Origin: Carallia brachiata | Taxonomy: Eukaryota; Streptophyta; Magnoliopsida; Malpighiales; Rhizophoraceae | NCBI GenBank assembly: GCA_021464245.1 | Contig: JADCRB010000017.1 | Coordinates: 1,027,427-1,091,426 of the forward strand | Direction: 5' to 3' | DNA: 64,000 nucleotides | The notes under the pieces: model-generated | The model's input: only the letters and a program-made list of their open reading frames with translations | Told to the model about the DNA's origin: nothing | The model's database searches: none | In this document: in pieces, positions 37,281 through 49,091 of the stretch | How positions within the stretch are numbered: position 1 is the stretch's first letter | Layout of the letters: every line of letters begins with the position of its first letter | Position numbers and translations under genes: made by a program

Positions 37281-39336
37281 TGCTATTTCCTTGTTAATTT
37301 TCTATGGTTTATAAGTTCTATCTTTGACAAATTAATGGTCTAGTCCAAGTTTCGGTGTCTTTTCTAGATTGCTAATAAATTCATAAGACTATCTCACATA
37401 ATGGAACGTAATTGGTTGAAAATTTTCGGTGGATATATAACAAAATGTAATCACATGAGTTTTTTTTTTTTTTTTTGTCTACGCCAAGAAATTAAATTTG
37501 ATACTATTCATTTTCAACTAATACACCATTACATTTTACTAAACATAAAGAATATAAATTAAAGAAATTTAGTCCATTTGCATATAATCGGCATAAATCA
37601 AAAGAGCAGCTAGTTGCTTATCAGATGAAGCCACCGATCTTTCTCTGATACGTGCAGCTATCTCCTGGTGGCGTTCTTGGTTCATTTTATGATGGCTGAT
37701 GATAAGCGTCCATGTCTATGTGTCCTGAAATTTGTACATATAGAAATGGAATTGAATCACCGATATTAGAGCCACGCACAGGTATGTCTGTCAAATTAAA
37801 CATTGCTGAAAGGTTAATTTCGAAGCGAGCTTTTGCAGGTATGATCCCATTTCCCTTTCTTGCTCCTTAGTTTTCATATGTTAGTACGTATCTTACAAAT
37901 TACAATGCCTTTGACTTTCTGATTTTTGAGTGCGGCAACCGGTTTTGTGTCTAAAAATAAACAGAATAAAATGATGGATTCGGGGGAAAATAAATCAATA
38001 ACATTTGTATGACTTTGATTCTTGGAGCTTTTAATCGCCTAAACATGGCAACAACAAAGTGAGTGTTTGGTTTGGATATTGCAACTATTTTGCAAATTAA
38101 ACATATAGTGATTAAAACTTAAATTTTTATAGAGAATGTTATAAATTTTAATTTTAAAAAAAGATGTGAGATTTATATAAAGGAGAGAAAAATTATTATT
38201 GTGTAGCTGATTGCTCAATGTATCTCTTAAGGCAACAAAAAAAAAAAACAATTCTAATCAATATGTGAACCAAGAATTTTTGTTTGAGCACAGATATGGG
38301 AAACTCGCAATGTCAGTTACTGTCTTAGTGAATATATTAGCTGCTCTAGTATTACGATAAAAACATTGGGATTTTTAGTCAAAAAAACAAAAAAAAAAAA
38401 CAAAAATTTTGAGGCAGCTAGCCAATATTTTTGCCAAGATTAGAGAGAGATTTTTGGTTCTTGCCGATATACTAATTTAAAACAAAGTGTTACCTTTTTT
38501 TTTTTTTTTTTTTTTGCAAAAAGCATAAGTCACTGCCACATTTCGCCTTTGTTTTATCCGAGTCCATTTTATTTTTTAAATCTTTTTTTTATCAATAACT
38601 TTTTATTTTACTTTATTTATTTTTTTAATCCGACATTCGACAATACTGCCATTAACATAAAGGAAAAATTTTGGTGGGCACACAATTTATCCCTACTGCA
38701 TCCATACACATTTTTTTTTGTATAATTACGAGTATTTTTTTTTGCAATCGTAATGATAAAAAGTTATACAAAAAATATTATTATTTTTTCGTTTCACATT
38801 TTCCCCTTATAGTTGCATAAAAAATGTTTGTAGTTGTAAAAAAAAAAATACGTGTAAACGCAATAGAAAAAAATCATATGCCCAACCATAAAGATAAATT
38901 GGCCCTCCATACTACTCTTCATCAATTTGTACACGTTGGAATTGTAGGTGTAAATTTAAAGCATACCGTGTGAAATTGACCACATTTAAATATCAATTTC
39001 TCAAGAAAATATCAAAATTTCTCCAGAAAAGATTAAAAATCAAGATTTCTCAGCAACCAAACAACCAGCAAATGGAAGGGAAAGAAAAAAAAAAGTTCAA
39101 AAACTCTAATTTTCCAGGAATCAATCGAAGAACATCATAGTTTTCAAATTGAAAGCAAAAAATAGGCAAAGAAATTAAACAAAGAAAGAAACATATATAA
39201 ATTGTGAGTTTTATCCATATCAAAGAGTTGAAACATGCATGAAAGATAAATAATGCAACCAGCAAGTATGTTGCAGAAAGAAAGAAAGAGAACAAGAGGT
39301 TTGGATATGAGATTGTAAACAATATATCAAGTATTA
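37281..39336. other. 3' flank of RING gene and intergenic DNA
   Basis: The RING 3'UTR is followed by AT-rich DNA with many poly(T)/poly(A) runs (37461-37476, 38496-38515). A short coding-like scrap on the minus strand at 37569-37685 is listed separately. No other gene seen. Confidence 0.5.
37569..37685 (-). CDS. short exon-like ORF, function unknown
   Basis: 38 codons beginning MNQERHQEIAARIRERS and ending YADYMQMD before a TAA. The composition (charged, helical, no low complexity) looks like real protein rather than AT-rich noise. A TTTCAG about 45 bp upstream of the ATG could be a splice acceptor, but the intervening frame contains a TAG. It could be the last exon of a lost gene, a fragment, or chance. 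No family recognised. Confidence 0.25.
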   Translation of the reverse strand: MNQERHQEIAARIRERSVASSDKQLAALLIYADYMQMD

Positions 39337-39555
39337 GTGTGGGTACAACTGTTGGCCAGAGAGTGGAGAGATGAAGCCATGTGTTGTGAATGTTGCATGG
39401 CAGCAGGGTTACTAGGTTTGGGACAAAATAGAATTCAAATGAAGAGAGGATTAGATATAGCACAAGGGTTGGCAGAATATTTGGGAATAGATCTCAAAAC
39501 CTTGCCCTCACAATCTTCTTTTCTCAGCACTGCTCTGGCAACTCTCTTGAATTAA
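39337..39555 (+). CDS. exon-like ORF, function unknown
   Basis: A 72-codon frame with protein-like composition amid AT-rich DNA: VQLLAREWRDEAMCCECC, AAGLLGLGQNRIQMKRGL, DIAQGLAEYLGIDLK, ending FLSTALATLLN-stop. A TATTAG just upstream could be a splice acceptor, making this a terminal exon or gene fragment. A run of about 15 A follows the stop almost immediately, which could hint at a retrocopied end. No upstream exon was found and the family is not recognised. Confidence 0.3.
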   Translation: MWVQLLAREWRDEAMCCECCMAAGLLGLGQNRIQMKRGLDIAQGLAEYLGIDLKTLPSQSSFLSTALATLLN

Positions 39556-40338
39556 AAAAAAAAAAAAAGTTGAAATGAAGTTATAAAATTATTCTTATAA
39601 GAATATTATATAATTATTATTTACATATCATATGTTAAATTGTTCCCTTAGAAAAAAAAAATAATGTATACAATTGACGATCAGGGGAGGGGTCGAGGGT
39701 CGGGGTAATGGTTGTGTTGAAATTTTGGTTTCGTTTTAACTACCACTCAATTAACTGAATTCAATAAAAAAATTTTAAAATTATATTTTAAATGTAAAAA
39801 AAAAATTCTTGTTGTATTGTTTTAAAAAAATTACGTTATATTTATCATTATGTATAAATAAATAACTAATTATTTAAGATATAAAAATATTCTATTAATT
39901 TTTATTTGTTGTTAATGGTTATGTTAGTAATTTTTTTCAATATTATTAGAATAAAAATTAAAAAATATATTTAAAATAATATTTTGATTCAGTTAGTCTT
40001 AGTTTTTTTTTTTTTTTTTCCTAACCATGTCTGAACCGAAAAATTCAACTTCCATTGATTCAGTAAACTGATTACAAGATTCAGTTAATTTCGGATAACT
40101 AAAAGTTCTATTTTGTTCAGTTCAATTTTGTTGATTAAAAAAAAAAATCAATTTTTTTAACACTCTAGCCAGGACAAGGCTTAAATCAAAGGACAAAGAC
40201 TTTTATATCATTCCCGACTCCGTTCTTGTTAAGAAATCGGAGATCAGGAATCCAGACCCCAATCAAAATCCTTTTGACCCTAAAGCTGTCAAAGCAAGGT
40301 CGAACAACGCTGGATGAGTAAAAATGTTCACCCTTAAT
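39556..40338. other. AT-rich intergenic DNA
   Basis: AT-rich with several poly(A)/poly(T) runs. At 39990-40140 the text is rich in TTCAGTTAATTT/GATTCAGT words, like degraded AACCGG-type repeats. No gene seen. Confidence 0.4.
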
Positions 40339-40712
40339 GGTGTGTTTGTTATGCAGTAGAAATGAGAGGAGAAAAAGAAAAGTATACTTATTATTATGTA
40401 TTTTTTTTTATACTTCTTTCTTCTCACTTTCTACACTATTCTAAATAATTTTATTTTCTCTTCCCTTTTTCTCTCATAAATTACTATTTATTTTTTTCTT
40501 TTACTATACTTTCTTTCTCTTCATTTTTCTATCACTTCAAATAATTTCATTTTCTCTTCATTTTTTCTCTCATAAATTACTATTCATTTTTCTTGTACCA
40601 TATTTTCGTTTTCTTCACTTTCTCCATCATTCCAAATAACTTTATTTTCTCTTTATTTTTTTTTCTTTTCTCCTTCTTTTTCCACCATTTAACTCACTCC
40701 AAACACCCTGTA
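40339..40712. mobile_element. MITE with internal 96-bp tandem repeats
   Basis: The left end GGTGTGTTTGTTA and the right end, inverted, GGTGTTTGGAGTG, form short terminal inverted repeats. The interior is pyrimidine-rich and contains about 2.5 tandem copies of a ~96-bp unit marked by CTCTCATAAATTACTATT (40471 and 40567). No coding capacity. Confidence 0.55.
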
Positions 40713-43030
40713 AATATGGAGGGCCATTTGACACTCGCAACAGTAACATTGAGAGTTAAATTATTTTTTTAAAAAAATAATTAAAATGAACACAAAACAA
40801 AATGGGCTGGACATGAAGGGTGAATTTATGTTTTTTTTTTTTTTTTGTTCACCTATTTCCTGTGTAAGCCGGCGGATCGATGCTAAAACAGCAAAATAGA
40901 GAAATTTGTGGCTAAAAGGACTTGGACTTACCCTACCAACATTGACCCTGAGTGCTTTGGCCGTTTGTTCCAAAGCCGGCAATTCTTGAATTCTTCTGAC
41001 TTCAAACTATAAATAAACTTTTAAAATCTTTCATTTATTCTTTTAGTTTTCTTTTCTTTTTTTTTTTAAACTACATATTCTTTTAGTTTTCATTTATTCT
41101 TTTAGTTGAGGACTCAATTGTATTTCCAAATGTACTACTATCAAGTTATTTTTAAAATACTTACCAAAAATGCTTCTATCATTTATGTTATATTTATCTA
41201 TTTGAATACAATATCTAAATTTTATATTACAAAGTAAAACAATTTGTCATTGTTTTCATGTTTGTTTATTTCTCATACAAAGAAAATGTCTCTCTTTTGT
41301 GTGATGCAAAAATTTAATTTTTCATATATACACCTAACAATTTTGAATTTTATGCTATAAGGAAGAACATTTTTATATATTAGTGTTTATTTTTATTATT
41401 ATTTTGAATATATTATTCAACTATGATCCAACAGTTGAACTAGTGATTCGATGATTCCATTGTTTCACAGAATCGATGATTGGGCTGGCTATGAGTTTCT
41501 AAGAAGTAAAACTAGCAATGACATTTGACATATGAAAGATTGGGGAATTTAGGTGACCCTTCGGCCCCCCGAAAATTTGAAGACACTTGAAAATGAAAAA
41601 AAATATATAAAATTTTCCAATAGCATTTTTTTCCCCTCAACTATGCGTCTATGATAGCATTAAACACTTCTGCCTCTTTTACCTTTTTCCTTTTTAATCT
41701 TTTTGTCTTGCCATTGCAGATAAAGGTGTGGAATCAAATTGCAATTTGAGATCTGTACAGGATCAAAGCAATTAAGAGGGTGCTTGGTTTAGTTTTTAGG
41801 GAGTGTATTTATATTTTATTTTCAAAAAGAAGGAAAATTGATGTTTGATTTAATTTTTTACTTTGTATTTTTTTGACCTAAATAGAAACTGATTGAAAAA
41901 GTAAAATTGAGTTATTTTTTAGGAGAAACAACATTTGATAGATTTTTTCTTGACTAAATTATCCCAAATAATAGTTATTCAGTTTATTCAATGTATTGCT
42001 CTATGTTTTCTTTTTTTTTTTTTTTGGTTCTAATGTTTTTTTATAAAATTAACTGCATGAGTGGTTTTATGGGATATAAAACTGCATTGTATCTTTAATA
42101 CTCAATATCTTTCTTTTTTTATTTTGATTTTTTTTACCTTTTTAGATTGTTTTCCTTTTTTCAAAAAAAATTTCTAAACAATAATAAAAAAATTGGGTAA
42201 AAAGATTCAATGTTTTTTAAAAAATTTTCAAATTATTTTCTTTTTAATTTCTTTTCTTTGTTTATACAAAAAGCCTGTATTGGGCTTCTAGAACAAAAAC
42301 ATAATGTCTCAAATAGTCATTTAATTATTTTAACACAAATTAGCCAATGTTAATTTAACAAAATGCTTAATTTTATTATATTTATGAACAACAACAATCA
42401 GTAATAATAATCAACAATCAATATTTAAAAATAATAACAGTAAAATTAAATAGGGCCTTATATATATATATATACTTGTTATGGCCGAGCTATCTCATGG
42501 CTGCAACTTGAAACAATATTTTTTTTTATTTATAAAAAATCTATTAAACAGTAATCTACACAATGTGAATAGTTTATTCTATTTTCACAAAATTTACACC
42601 CTATCTCCAAAATTAAAACATAAGACTTTTCAGTTGGCAAAATGTTGAAAAATCTATCTATCCACTTTATTGGACGTTTGCAACCTATATTTATTGCCCG
42701 CGTCTTTTTTTTTTTTTTTGGGGGTGGGGGGGACGAGCATTGCTCGTGTCCTTCTCATTAAGCCCTACAATTACAAGCAAATAAGCTAAGAAAATTTGGC
42801 CCATAAACATAGTTTTTAAATCACTAGAACTTTAATCATTAGATGTGAAAAGGTATTTTAAAGGTGCGAGTGCGACTGAGAGTATATATTACAAAAACAA
42901 TCATAATAACAATAATGCTGGTGTTGTGGTAAACAATTTGTCTGAACAATAGCTTTCTCGTTGACAATGTCAACATAACTAAATTTTATTTATTTATTTA
43001 TTTATTTTTATCTGCAGAAAAATCAACCTG
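40713..43030. other. intergenic region
   Basis: AT-rich with no credible gene. At 41776 a GAGGGTGCTTGGTTTAGTTT looks like a MITE end, but no matching inverted end was found. A short (TA)n lies near 42460-42474 and a TTTATTTATT run near 42985-43005. Confidence 0.45.
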
Positions 43031-44723
43031 TCAAGTGAGGTTTCTAGGTCTTGCATTCCTATCAATAAGACGTTTAATTGGTGCCTTGTCCACAAAAACT
43101 CCTCTTGTAGCTCTACCATCTTCAGAATTAGAAAGGCCCTCATACTTCCATACAGGTTCAAGAAGCCACGACATAGCTACACCAAATAAGCCCCCTAACT
43201 AAGGTCGTGCAGATATCTGACAAAAATCAGAGGAATTGACGGAAACAACAACACTAGAAACCATAATTTGAAGCAGCAAACTGTCTTTGTCCAGGACGGA
43301 TCTGCTGAAGGACCAAGGGAGGCATTTGCCACCTGACTTTTTCTGTTTTATTATAAAGAAAAAAGTTTATGGTCAAATGATTTTTTCTTATTGTCTCCAC
43401 ACAAAATTTTTTTGTGTAATTAGGAACGTGTTTTGTGTAATCAAATCGATAAAAAGTAATTTAAAAAATATTATTATTTTTTCGTTGCACATTTTTTCTA
43501 TATGGTTGTACAAAAAATACTTTTATTGCATAAAAAAAATATTTATAGATGTAATAAAAAAAAATTGTTTGACCATGTAATGGATCACTTATTATAATTT
43601 CTTATCAAAAGACAGCGGAAGTCCTTGGCGAGCGCAGAGCGCCTCAAGTCTCTGGCTCGGGACTCCCCCCCCAAAAAACAAGTCCTTTCTTCTTTCTGGC
43701 TTTTCCCTTTTGCCCGGCTTAGTCTCCTTTTCTTAAAAAACAATACAATTAATTTTTTAACTTTTGTCCAGCTGTGCCTTAGTCTTTTTTTTTTAATTTT
43801 TTTTTAAATCTTGAGAACGCTTCCTTTCTTTTCTCTTTTTCCAAACTATTTTTTAATTTTCTTTTAAATGTATTTTTTTGAGTTTCAAGATTTATAATTT
43901 TTTTAAAATTTAATTTTATTAAACGTGAAAGTTTTGTACACTAAATTATTCTTTTAATTTAATTTTATTTATTTTAAAAATTATTGGAATAAATTTTCTT
44001 ATTTTTATATAATTTTCTGAGAAATATTAATGGACAGTAAAAAAGAAAAAAATATCTAGAAATGTATTATATATCTAAAAATGTATTTATTTACAAAATT
44101 AATTTAATTTATTGGTTAAAATAGTTATAAAAAAATACTTTTTCAACAATAAAAAATCTAGTGTTTAATCATATCAGAAATAAACGACTAAATGATAATA
44201 TAAAAATATTTTATTATATAAAAAATAAAAATATAGTTTTAAAACATCAAAACTTATAAAATATAATTATAACATTTTTTACTCAAAATAATTAATAATT
44301 ATTTATTTTTATCATATATTTAATTTTATTATTATAATTATATATATTATATTTGTCCTTCCTAAAAATTTTTGTAGATCCGTCACTGTCTTTAACAATA
44401 TTATAACTTTAAGTTAGAGCATTACATTACGCATACAGGGTTATATATTGTCACTCTGTTATCAAATTCTAAATCATCAACAAAGACAGCGAGGCAGCCA
44501 CCACTTACGACTTCTAAGGATACAGTTGCAGAACAACCAAGGCTTAATCTCCGACCCAACGAACCCAAAAAATAATAATAATAAAAAAGTACGTTGTGCA
44601 AACCTACATCAGTGTTTCACAACCAATGAGCGACAAAAAATTTCCTGGAATATAGTCGTAATACATATATTCCAACTTCTACAACACAAAAAAAAAAAAA
44701 AATACAATGGAGGGGCGTTTTCC

Positions 44724-44748
44724 CCCGGGGGGGGGGGGGTGGGGGTGT
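44724..44748. repeat. poly(C)/poly(G) tract
   Basis: CCCCC followed by about 13 G and then TGGGGGTG. A potential G-quadruplex and a likely length-variable or error-prone site. Confidence 0.8.
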
Positions 44749-44957
44749 GCGCTAATCAAGAGGTTCAATTTTAACGGAAACTATGGCGCACGTTTTCCCA
44801 CCTACTCTCCATTTTCACTTGCTGTCAGAAAATCTAATTTGCAACGATCTGAGCCCTCTCACGGAAGGCCCCGACACCGCGACGCAGTCTTGAGGCGAAC
44901 ACGGGGCTTTTAAAGTAGAGAAAATGTAATTGTCCCGATGCTTTGTGTGTCGAATTT

Positions 44958-45183
44958 TATCTTGAATGAAATTGAAATTGTTATTTTTAAAACGAGAACT
45001 GATATTTTTGAAGTATTTATTATTTTTACATTTTAATTACAGTTAAAGTTAAAAATATTAGTTACAGTTATATCTTGAATGAAATTGAAATTGTTATTTT
45101 TAAAACGAGAACTGATATTTTTGAAATATTTATTATTTTTACATTTTAATTACAGTTAAAATTAAAAATATTAGTTACAGTTA
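44958..45183 (+). repeat. 113-bp direct tandem duplication
   Basis: Two adjacent copies beginning TATCTTGAATGAAATTGAAA (44958 and 45071) and ending ATTAGTTACAGT, differing at very few positions, which suggests a recent duplication. Confidence 0.9.
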
Positions 45184-47711
45184 AAAAATGATAATTATAA
45201 TTTTATCGGAACAAAATTCTTAAAATACCTAAAAGCGCTCTTTAAAGTAACCCACGCCACCACACCCAAAAGGAATACAATTGGCAATCTGTCTAATTTC
45301 AATACCTTATGTATAAACTATCCACCCTCCCTCTCCATTTCGATGTGGGAAGGGCGTCACAATTGCCCATTGAACCGAAGCAAGAACCAAAAAAATTCTT
45401 AAGCAACGATTAAGGATTTGTAGTATTTTCTATACCAAGAAGTGTTTAGTTATGCAAAATAATTTAGTAGCTAAATAGAATAAAAAATGATGTTTTAAGT
45501 GCGTACAAGGATAAGAAACAACAAGGTTTTACTTACATTTTCCCAATTATCAATGCCTTGTACTATCCCAACCTAAATTAAATGTCCGTAAGCTAAATAA
45601 TAAGTAGCAAGAAACTATTAGGCTGAATTGATGATTAAACTCATTTTAACTTATAATTGATATGCGTATGATCCAAAGCTTTTGTTAGTTATTTGTCTTG
45701 CTTTATTTCATATATGGTTTCTTTAAATGAGAGAAGTATATCCTACATATGTTAGTGCTTGTTTACTTTGGTTCTTTAATCGTTATCATATGATTGGCTC
45801 AAGGCATAAGAAAACAAGCCCAAATGACATGAGGATTTACTCCAGTAAATTTCAAGATTCTTTCTAATCACAAATACTCCAGCACTCCAGAATGCTTCAT
45901 TACCTACATGACGAGATAAAAATACAAGAACCATGCTAAGTGCAAGGAAGAACAAATGCAGGTATATATGTTATCTGTATATGTCATCTCTTATATTAAT
46001 GACAACAAGGGTGAAGCTCCCACAAAAGTTGTCACTACATGGGCCTTTTTGGATGGATTTAGGAGATGCTATCTTGAAAAATAGAATGGCAAATAGGATA
46101 TGGACCTAGCCTCAGGTTTTACGAGGATGAAATAAATATATTTCTCACAAGATACTTCGTCCACCTTTTTGCACCTGTGATCTTGGTTTGAGATAATAGG
46201 CATTAGAAGAATGGGAGAACATAAACATGTGCTCGTCTCCAATAGATGTTTATGTATCAGATGGTGCACTATACAAGAATAGAACCTAAACTGAAGATGT
46301 TGTGGGAAAGCAAAATAGGGCATAAAAATCTATATCTCAAAAGATATTTTCACAATTAAGATTTTTCTTGTTATTAAGTCATTGGAGTTTTGAGTTGCAC
46401 TATTGTTTGTAGGCAACCAGAAGTGGCATTCAAGGGACTATAAGGTTATTAGTTTGGAAAAATAAAATATTATTCAACAATATATATATAATATCAAGGG
46501 TAGATATGAAAGAGTTTGTTTGGATAGCATAGAGGTTCCTGAAATAGACCTTGTACCTAAATTTCATGGGTCCAAAGGATGAAAATCTACAAGAGGATTA
46601 ATGACATAAGACAAAGACAATGTAATTGAGACTAACATGTGCAAAACAGATACTTTATGACTATTGAAATCTTGCTGAACTAAGAGTAAAATAAAGAGGA
46701 CCGTGTCCAAAAGCAATTGGACAGGGTAATATGGCATTATGTCTTAGGAAAGAGAACAGAAAAATAAATAAATCGAATAAGACTACCATGAATTCATGTC
46801 CTAAGATCTTAGGCCATCGCAAGAAAAAAGTATGATCTTGTAAGGACAACAAAAATAGCAAGAACAATAACAACAATAATATAATAAAACACCATTAAGA
46901 CCAAGTAAACCACTAGTCCAACCATTTTCTGTTCTGACTTCATAGAATTGAAAAGGGTAATCCAAAGATTACTCCTGAGGCACCAACTGCAGGTTGCTTG
47001 CATAACCAATAACTTGTTGCTGAAACGGATTTGTTTTTTAAATGAATTAGACCATCATGAATTAATTGTCCACTGGGGCAAGTTTATGAACTTTTGCTTG
47101 AAATTGCAGAGGCAAAATAGACGGCAAGAAATCTCCTTGCACCAGTAAGTTTCTCAACAGTAGGACCAACAGAATCCAAAGAATAACAGTTGACCTGGAA
47201 AGCACATATTGCTTTTAGGAGTTACAAAACGAAAATATGCCAAAAGAGGATAAACTTAAAGTCATAAGACATAGAGCAAACCACGAGGTGCTCGATATTT
47301 GCATGAACAAATGAAGAAGTACCCAACCTCCAAAGTTGTCCCTTGTCAATCAGACTATTAATCTGCACACAAAAAAAATAATCCATGAAGAACCCCCATT
47401 CTATAAGTTTGAAATCTAAACAAGGCATAAGCCAAAATTTTCTCTAGCACATGTTACCATCTAACCTTAGTACCTCACATCAGCAGCTTTCTATCAGTTG
47501 CAAGTTGTGCAGCATATACTCTTGTAAAGTGAGGAAGCAATGAAACAAGCTTTCATTAGACAGATAAATAATTTTTGTGGACACTAAGAACTAAAGTAGA
47601 ACAGAGGAAAATTATGAACATGAAAATAGAAGGCCATCGTGACAAGCTTCGGCTCATGTCTCCACCATCGCCATCAGCTTGAGGAGGGCTGTTGAGGCTA
47701 TCCCTTCTCTT

Positions 47712-49018
47712 CTGCTCAAAATTCAAATATGTATAGCTAAACTAACATTTGATTTCTTTGGTTTTATCTCTTCTGTCTCTTCTTACTTTAAAAGGATGCC
47801 ATATATAGACCAAATTGTATTGGGATGTAAGATTGATTGAATTAAAAGATAGAAATATTCTTTCCCCCAAACTCTCTTGTCTCTCACATGCATGACACAA
47901 AGAAGTTAGTGTTCGGTCCAGACATAAATGTTAATTTCCGTCTTAATGACTCCTTGTAACAAAAGAAGAAGCCCCATGGCCAAAACTAGGTGACGGTCTC
48001 ACGTATCAAACAATGAACAACTCTCCTAGAAAAGAAAGCTAATCAAGATTGATAGCTCATTAATTCGATGGTCTTCAATGGATTCCAGCATTTGAGAAAC
48101 ACTTGAGACTGTTTACAGATCGGATTCAATGTGTTATTTTTGAAAGAGAGTCAGTTCCCGCACTACTCCTATTCCATGCTTTGATAATCAACCGCTCTCA
48201 ATAGACCGTTCAATTAAGAAAAAAAAGAAGAAAAAAAAAAGTGAAGATACAGAATAAAACAAAGGCATTGCATTAAACTTTGAGATAGTTGATCAACTGC
48301 AACGGTCATCGAAAGGGATCCCAAAATTTATGACAGATTATCTAAGGCTCAAATGTCACAGTATTCAACAAATACATTGGAAATGCGTGAGCCATCCAAT
48401 CTATACAAATAATTAGTAATTCTGTTTTCAGACCAAACCAAGAATCCGAACAAGCCTGATGACGATGAGGACGTGTTCTTGCATCCATACACAAGAATCC
48501 GAACAAGGCCAAAAAGTTTTTGTTTCTTACATTCAACCTCATTATCTGAATTTGAACTCGATCAAACTCTAGAGGACATCTTTGTATCTCTTGTGTCATG
48601 ATCAATTACAATCTCTGCAGGTTCAATTTCAATTTCGGACTCAAATCTCATGGATTAAAATGTACTCTAAACGATTTTGTGCTAAATGTTAAGTATTGAT
48701 ATTATGTAAATAATATTTTGTACAACCTACGAGTGATTTATAATAAAATTAATATTTAAAATAATAAATATTAATGTAAATTTTTTGATATTGTATAAAA
48801 TATTATGTTTGTCTTATATAAAATTTGTTATATAAAAAGTTTGGTCCCCATAATCAATACCTTAAATGGGATCTACAAAGAGTGATGTGATTGGAGTAAG
48901 GTATATAAGGGATTGGTTAGCCATGTAAGCAAGCAAGGAAGCCTTTTTGGGCTGTCAGTGTTCTGCAGATTCCCAATCTCTTCCACACGTAATCTTCCAT
49001 TCTCTCTGCTTTCCACTG
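47712..49018. other. intergenic region upstream of thaumatin gene
   Basis: No credible gene. It may contain the lost 5' exons of the rhomboid pseudogene, but none was recognised. A 16-bp word CAAGAATCCGAACAAG occurs twice, near 48439 and 48492. Confidence 0.4.
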
Positions 49019-49019
49019 G

Positions 49020-49029
49020 TATAAATAAA
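49020..49029 (+). promoter_or_regulatory. TATA box of thaumatin-like gene
   Basis: TATAAATAAA, 72 bp upstream of the start codon at 49092. This fits a short leader of about 40 bp. Confidence 0.7.
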
Positions 49030-49091
49030 AGCTAGTTGGTGTCTTCGTACACAAAGTAATTTAACCATAAATACATTTGTAAGCTCAAAAG

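Larger units (their letters stand above)
43205..46956. other. repeat-rich gap inside rhomboid pseudogene
   Basis: About 3.7 kb without a recognised rhomboid exon. It holds AT-rich DNA, a TAGATCCGTCACTG sequence at 44387-44400 like hAT-type transposon termini, a GC-richer patch at 44700-44910 and a 113-bp tandem duplication at 44958-45183. From 45800 to 46950 the sequence is non-coding as far as I can see. Confidence 0.5.
43031..47711 (-). pseudogene. chloroplast-type rhomboid protease (RBL10/11-like), broken
   Basis: Rhomboids are intramembrane serine proteases. Exon-like blocks in order on the minus strand: 47711 to about 47610 (KRRDSLNSPPQADG, then a hydrophobic stretch); 47520-47474 (VYAAQLATDRKLLM, then in-frame TGA at 47477-47475 where Trp is expected); 47362-47282 (INSLIDKGQLWRL, FVHANIEHL); 47194-47092 ([27 protein letters not shown]); 47019 to about 46957 (TSYWLCKQPAVGASGVIFGL, containing the catalytic-serine GASG motif); and 43204-43031 (LGGLFGVAMSWLLEPVWKYEG, VDKAPIKRLIDRN, stop). 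The exon that should carry the later helices and the catalytic histidine (before LGGLFG) was not found in the 3.7 kb gap, which is filled with repeats. The transit peptide exon upstream was not found either. The nonsense codon plus missing exon argue for a pseudogene. Confidence 0.7.

Noticed and set aside
39050..39463. 137-codon membrane-like frame on the minus strand
   Set aside because: Antisense shadow of AT-rich DNA and of the plus-strand exon-like frame at 39337-39555; hydrophobicity comes from base composition.
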